From positions 1 to 42,505 of the forward strand of contig MSGV01000042.1 in assembly GCA_001940845.1 (NCBI GenBank): a stretch of DNA of 42,505 nucleotides, written 5' to 3'. A program made the translations under genes and the position numbers. The stretch comes from Christensenellaceae bacterium Phil7. GTDB lineage: Bacteria; Bacillota; Clostridia; Christensenellales; CAG-138. Under the pieces are notes generated by a model. It was not told where the DNA came from, searched no databases, and saw nothing but the letters and a program-made list of their open reading frames with translations. Of the stretch, positions 41,753 to 42,505 are shown piece by piece. Every line of letters begins with the position of its first letter. Position 1 is the stretch's first letter.

Positions 41753-42505
41753 TTATTCATCAAAGCTTAGCTGATAATCCACGGTCAGCTTGTACTTCTT
41801 CTTAAGCTCCTCGCAATTTATTTCGTACCAATGCCGCATAATCTCGTGAAGCTTCTCATACTCTCCGTTTCGGATCGTGTTGATGAACCATTCCTTTTGC
41901 TCATCCACTTTATAAGACATCTCTACGAATTCATCCAGGTTACGCCAGCCACTGCATAATGATGACATTCCTTCGCAATTCTCAAGTAGCGCAATCGCTT
42001 CATCGTACTTTTGAATCTTACATAACCCCAATACCATTGCAAAGGTATTGTCCGTATAAATCATTTCGTATTGTTCCAATGATTCCGCACACATCATCCT
42101 TCTATGCTGATAGTAGCTTGCTTCAAAGTTTGCAGCAAAACAGCTCTCGAGATCAACAGCTTTGGGCACAAAATAGCTCAATGTTGTTTCAATAATTTTC
42201 CTGCCATCAGCAAGCGTACTCCCATAGTTATCGTCGCTTGGTTCAACAAGAAGTAAGAACAGCATATCATTCAGTTCCGGATTCATCAGTTCCGGATTCA
42301 TTTCTCGGAAAATATCAACTATTTCATATTCTCTGTCGTGAAGTTGCGTAAATATGGGCTGAATCGTCATATACCCATGCACTAGTGTTTCATCGAACAC
42401 CTTTCTCTTGATAAATTTTACGGCAAAATATATCCCGTTTTCATTCACCTTGACCCAGGTCGTGTTGCGGTTATGGGTAAAACCCAAGTCAGCGAGTAAA
42501 TCCCC
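41753..42505 (-). CDS. DUF4304-like protein, 5' end outside the window
   Basis: The frame is open to the window edge, so the true start is missing; at least 250 codons are visible. The visible N-terminal part (DLLADLGFTHNRNTTWVKV, then GIYFAVKFIKRKVFDET) resembles DUF4304, a family found near toxin-immunity loci. The second half is helical (AMVLGLCKIQKYDEAIALLE) and recalls a tetratricopeptide-type repeat. Residues MNPEL occur twice in a row because of a 15-bp tandem duplication in the DNA. The family call is tentative. Confidence 0.65.
   Translation of the reverse strand, partial: GDLLADLGFTHNRNTTWVKVNENGIYFAVKFIKRKVFDETLVHGYMTIQPIFTQLHDREYEIVDIFREMNPELMNPELNDMLFLLLVEPSDDNYGSTLADGRKIIETTLSYFVPKAVDLESCFAANFEASYYQHRRMMCAESLEQYEMIYTDNTFAMVLGLCKIQKYDEAIALLENCEGMSSLCSGWRNLDEFVEMSYKVDEQKEWFINTIRNGEYEKLHEIMRHWYEINCEELKKKYKLTVDYQLSFDE
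42271..42300. repeat. 15-bp tandem duplication inside the DUF4304-like gene
   Basis: The unit TCAGTTCCGGATTCA occurs twice without mismatch (42271-42285, 42286-42300). It keeps the frame and doubles the five residues MNPEL. The lack of any difference suggests a recent event. Confidence 0.9.

Noticed and set aside
38605-42505. A prophage or integrative element downstream of rpsI
   Set aside because: No integrase, structural phage, conjugation or replication gene is present; only an IS relic and small immunity-like genes are seen.

Overview
The window looks like a chromosomal segment of an anaerobic, low- to mid-GC member of the Bacillota, most likely class Clostridia. The signs are AGGAGG-type ribosome binding sites, several TTG starts, a PerR-type regulator next to a rubredoxin-first rubrerythrin, a SleB-type wall hydrolase, HslUV, TrmFO (the folate-dependent enzyme typical of Bacillota), and Bacillus/Clostridium gene neighbourhoods. 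A more exact placement (for example Christensenellales-like) is only a guess. Most of the window, roughly 1 to 38600, is core housekeeping DNA.

Layout. (1) 1-509: five tRNA genes read leftward (Pro, Glu, Met, Asp, Thr) behind a perfect-consensus sigma-A promoter. (2) 589-2946, leftward: a Met/Gln-rich unknown, nth and obgE, with a small divergent gene (3028-3255) across an inverted repeat. (3) 3267-13403, leftward: def, fmt, rsmB, rlmN, prpC, prkC, rsgA, rpe and a parC-like gene, packed with overlaps. (4) 13626-19877, rightward: yicC/yloC, gmk, rpoZ, priA, a GNAT protein, then perR and a reverse rubrerythrin. Blocks 3 and 4 are the two halves of a cluster that is normally collinear in Bacillota (yloC-gmk-rpoZ-coaBC-priA-def-fmt-rsmB-rlmN-prpC-prkC-rsgA-rpe). 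Here they face away from each other from back-to-back extended -10 promoters, and coaBC is missing. (5) 20304-32139, leftward: comM, dprA, topA, trmFO, hslV, hslU, a SleB-like lipoprotein and a fused sugar nucleotidyltransferase/phosphomannomutase-like protein. (6) 32305-37244, leftward: a GT-C glycosyltransferase, a very large PMT-type mannosyltransferase with extra extracellular domains, and a GtrA flippase-like protein, probably a surface glycosylation operon. (7) 37617-38604, rightward: rplM-rpsI with its own promoter.

(8) 38605-42505 is accessory DNA: a terminator, an internally deleted IS3-family relic, and a leftward row of small genes that resemble orphan immunity genes of polymorphic toxins (Imm-NTF2-like, two tandem DUF5071-like copies, a DUF4304-like protein cut by the window edge, and one unknown). 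No complete toxin gene is visible. I see no CRISPR array, no prophage and no rRNA gene. The most interesting items are the immunity-like array, the multi-domain PMT operon, the terminator hairpin that contains the ribosome binding site of the nucleotidyltransferase gene, and the parC-like gene coupled to rpe.
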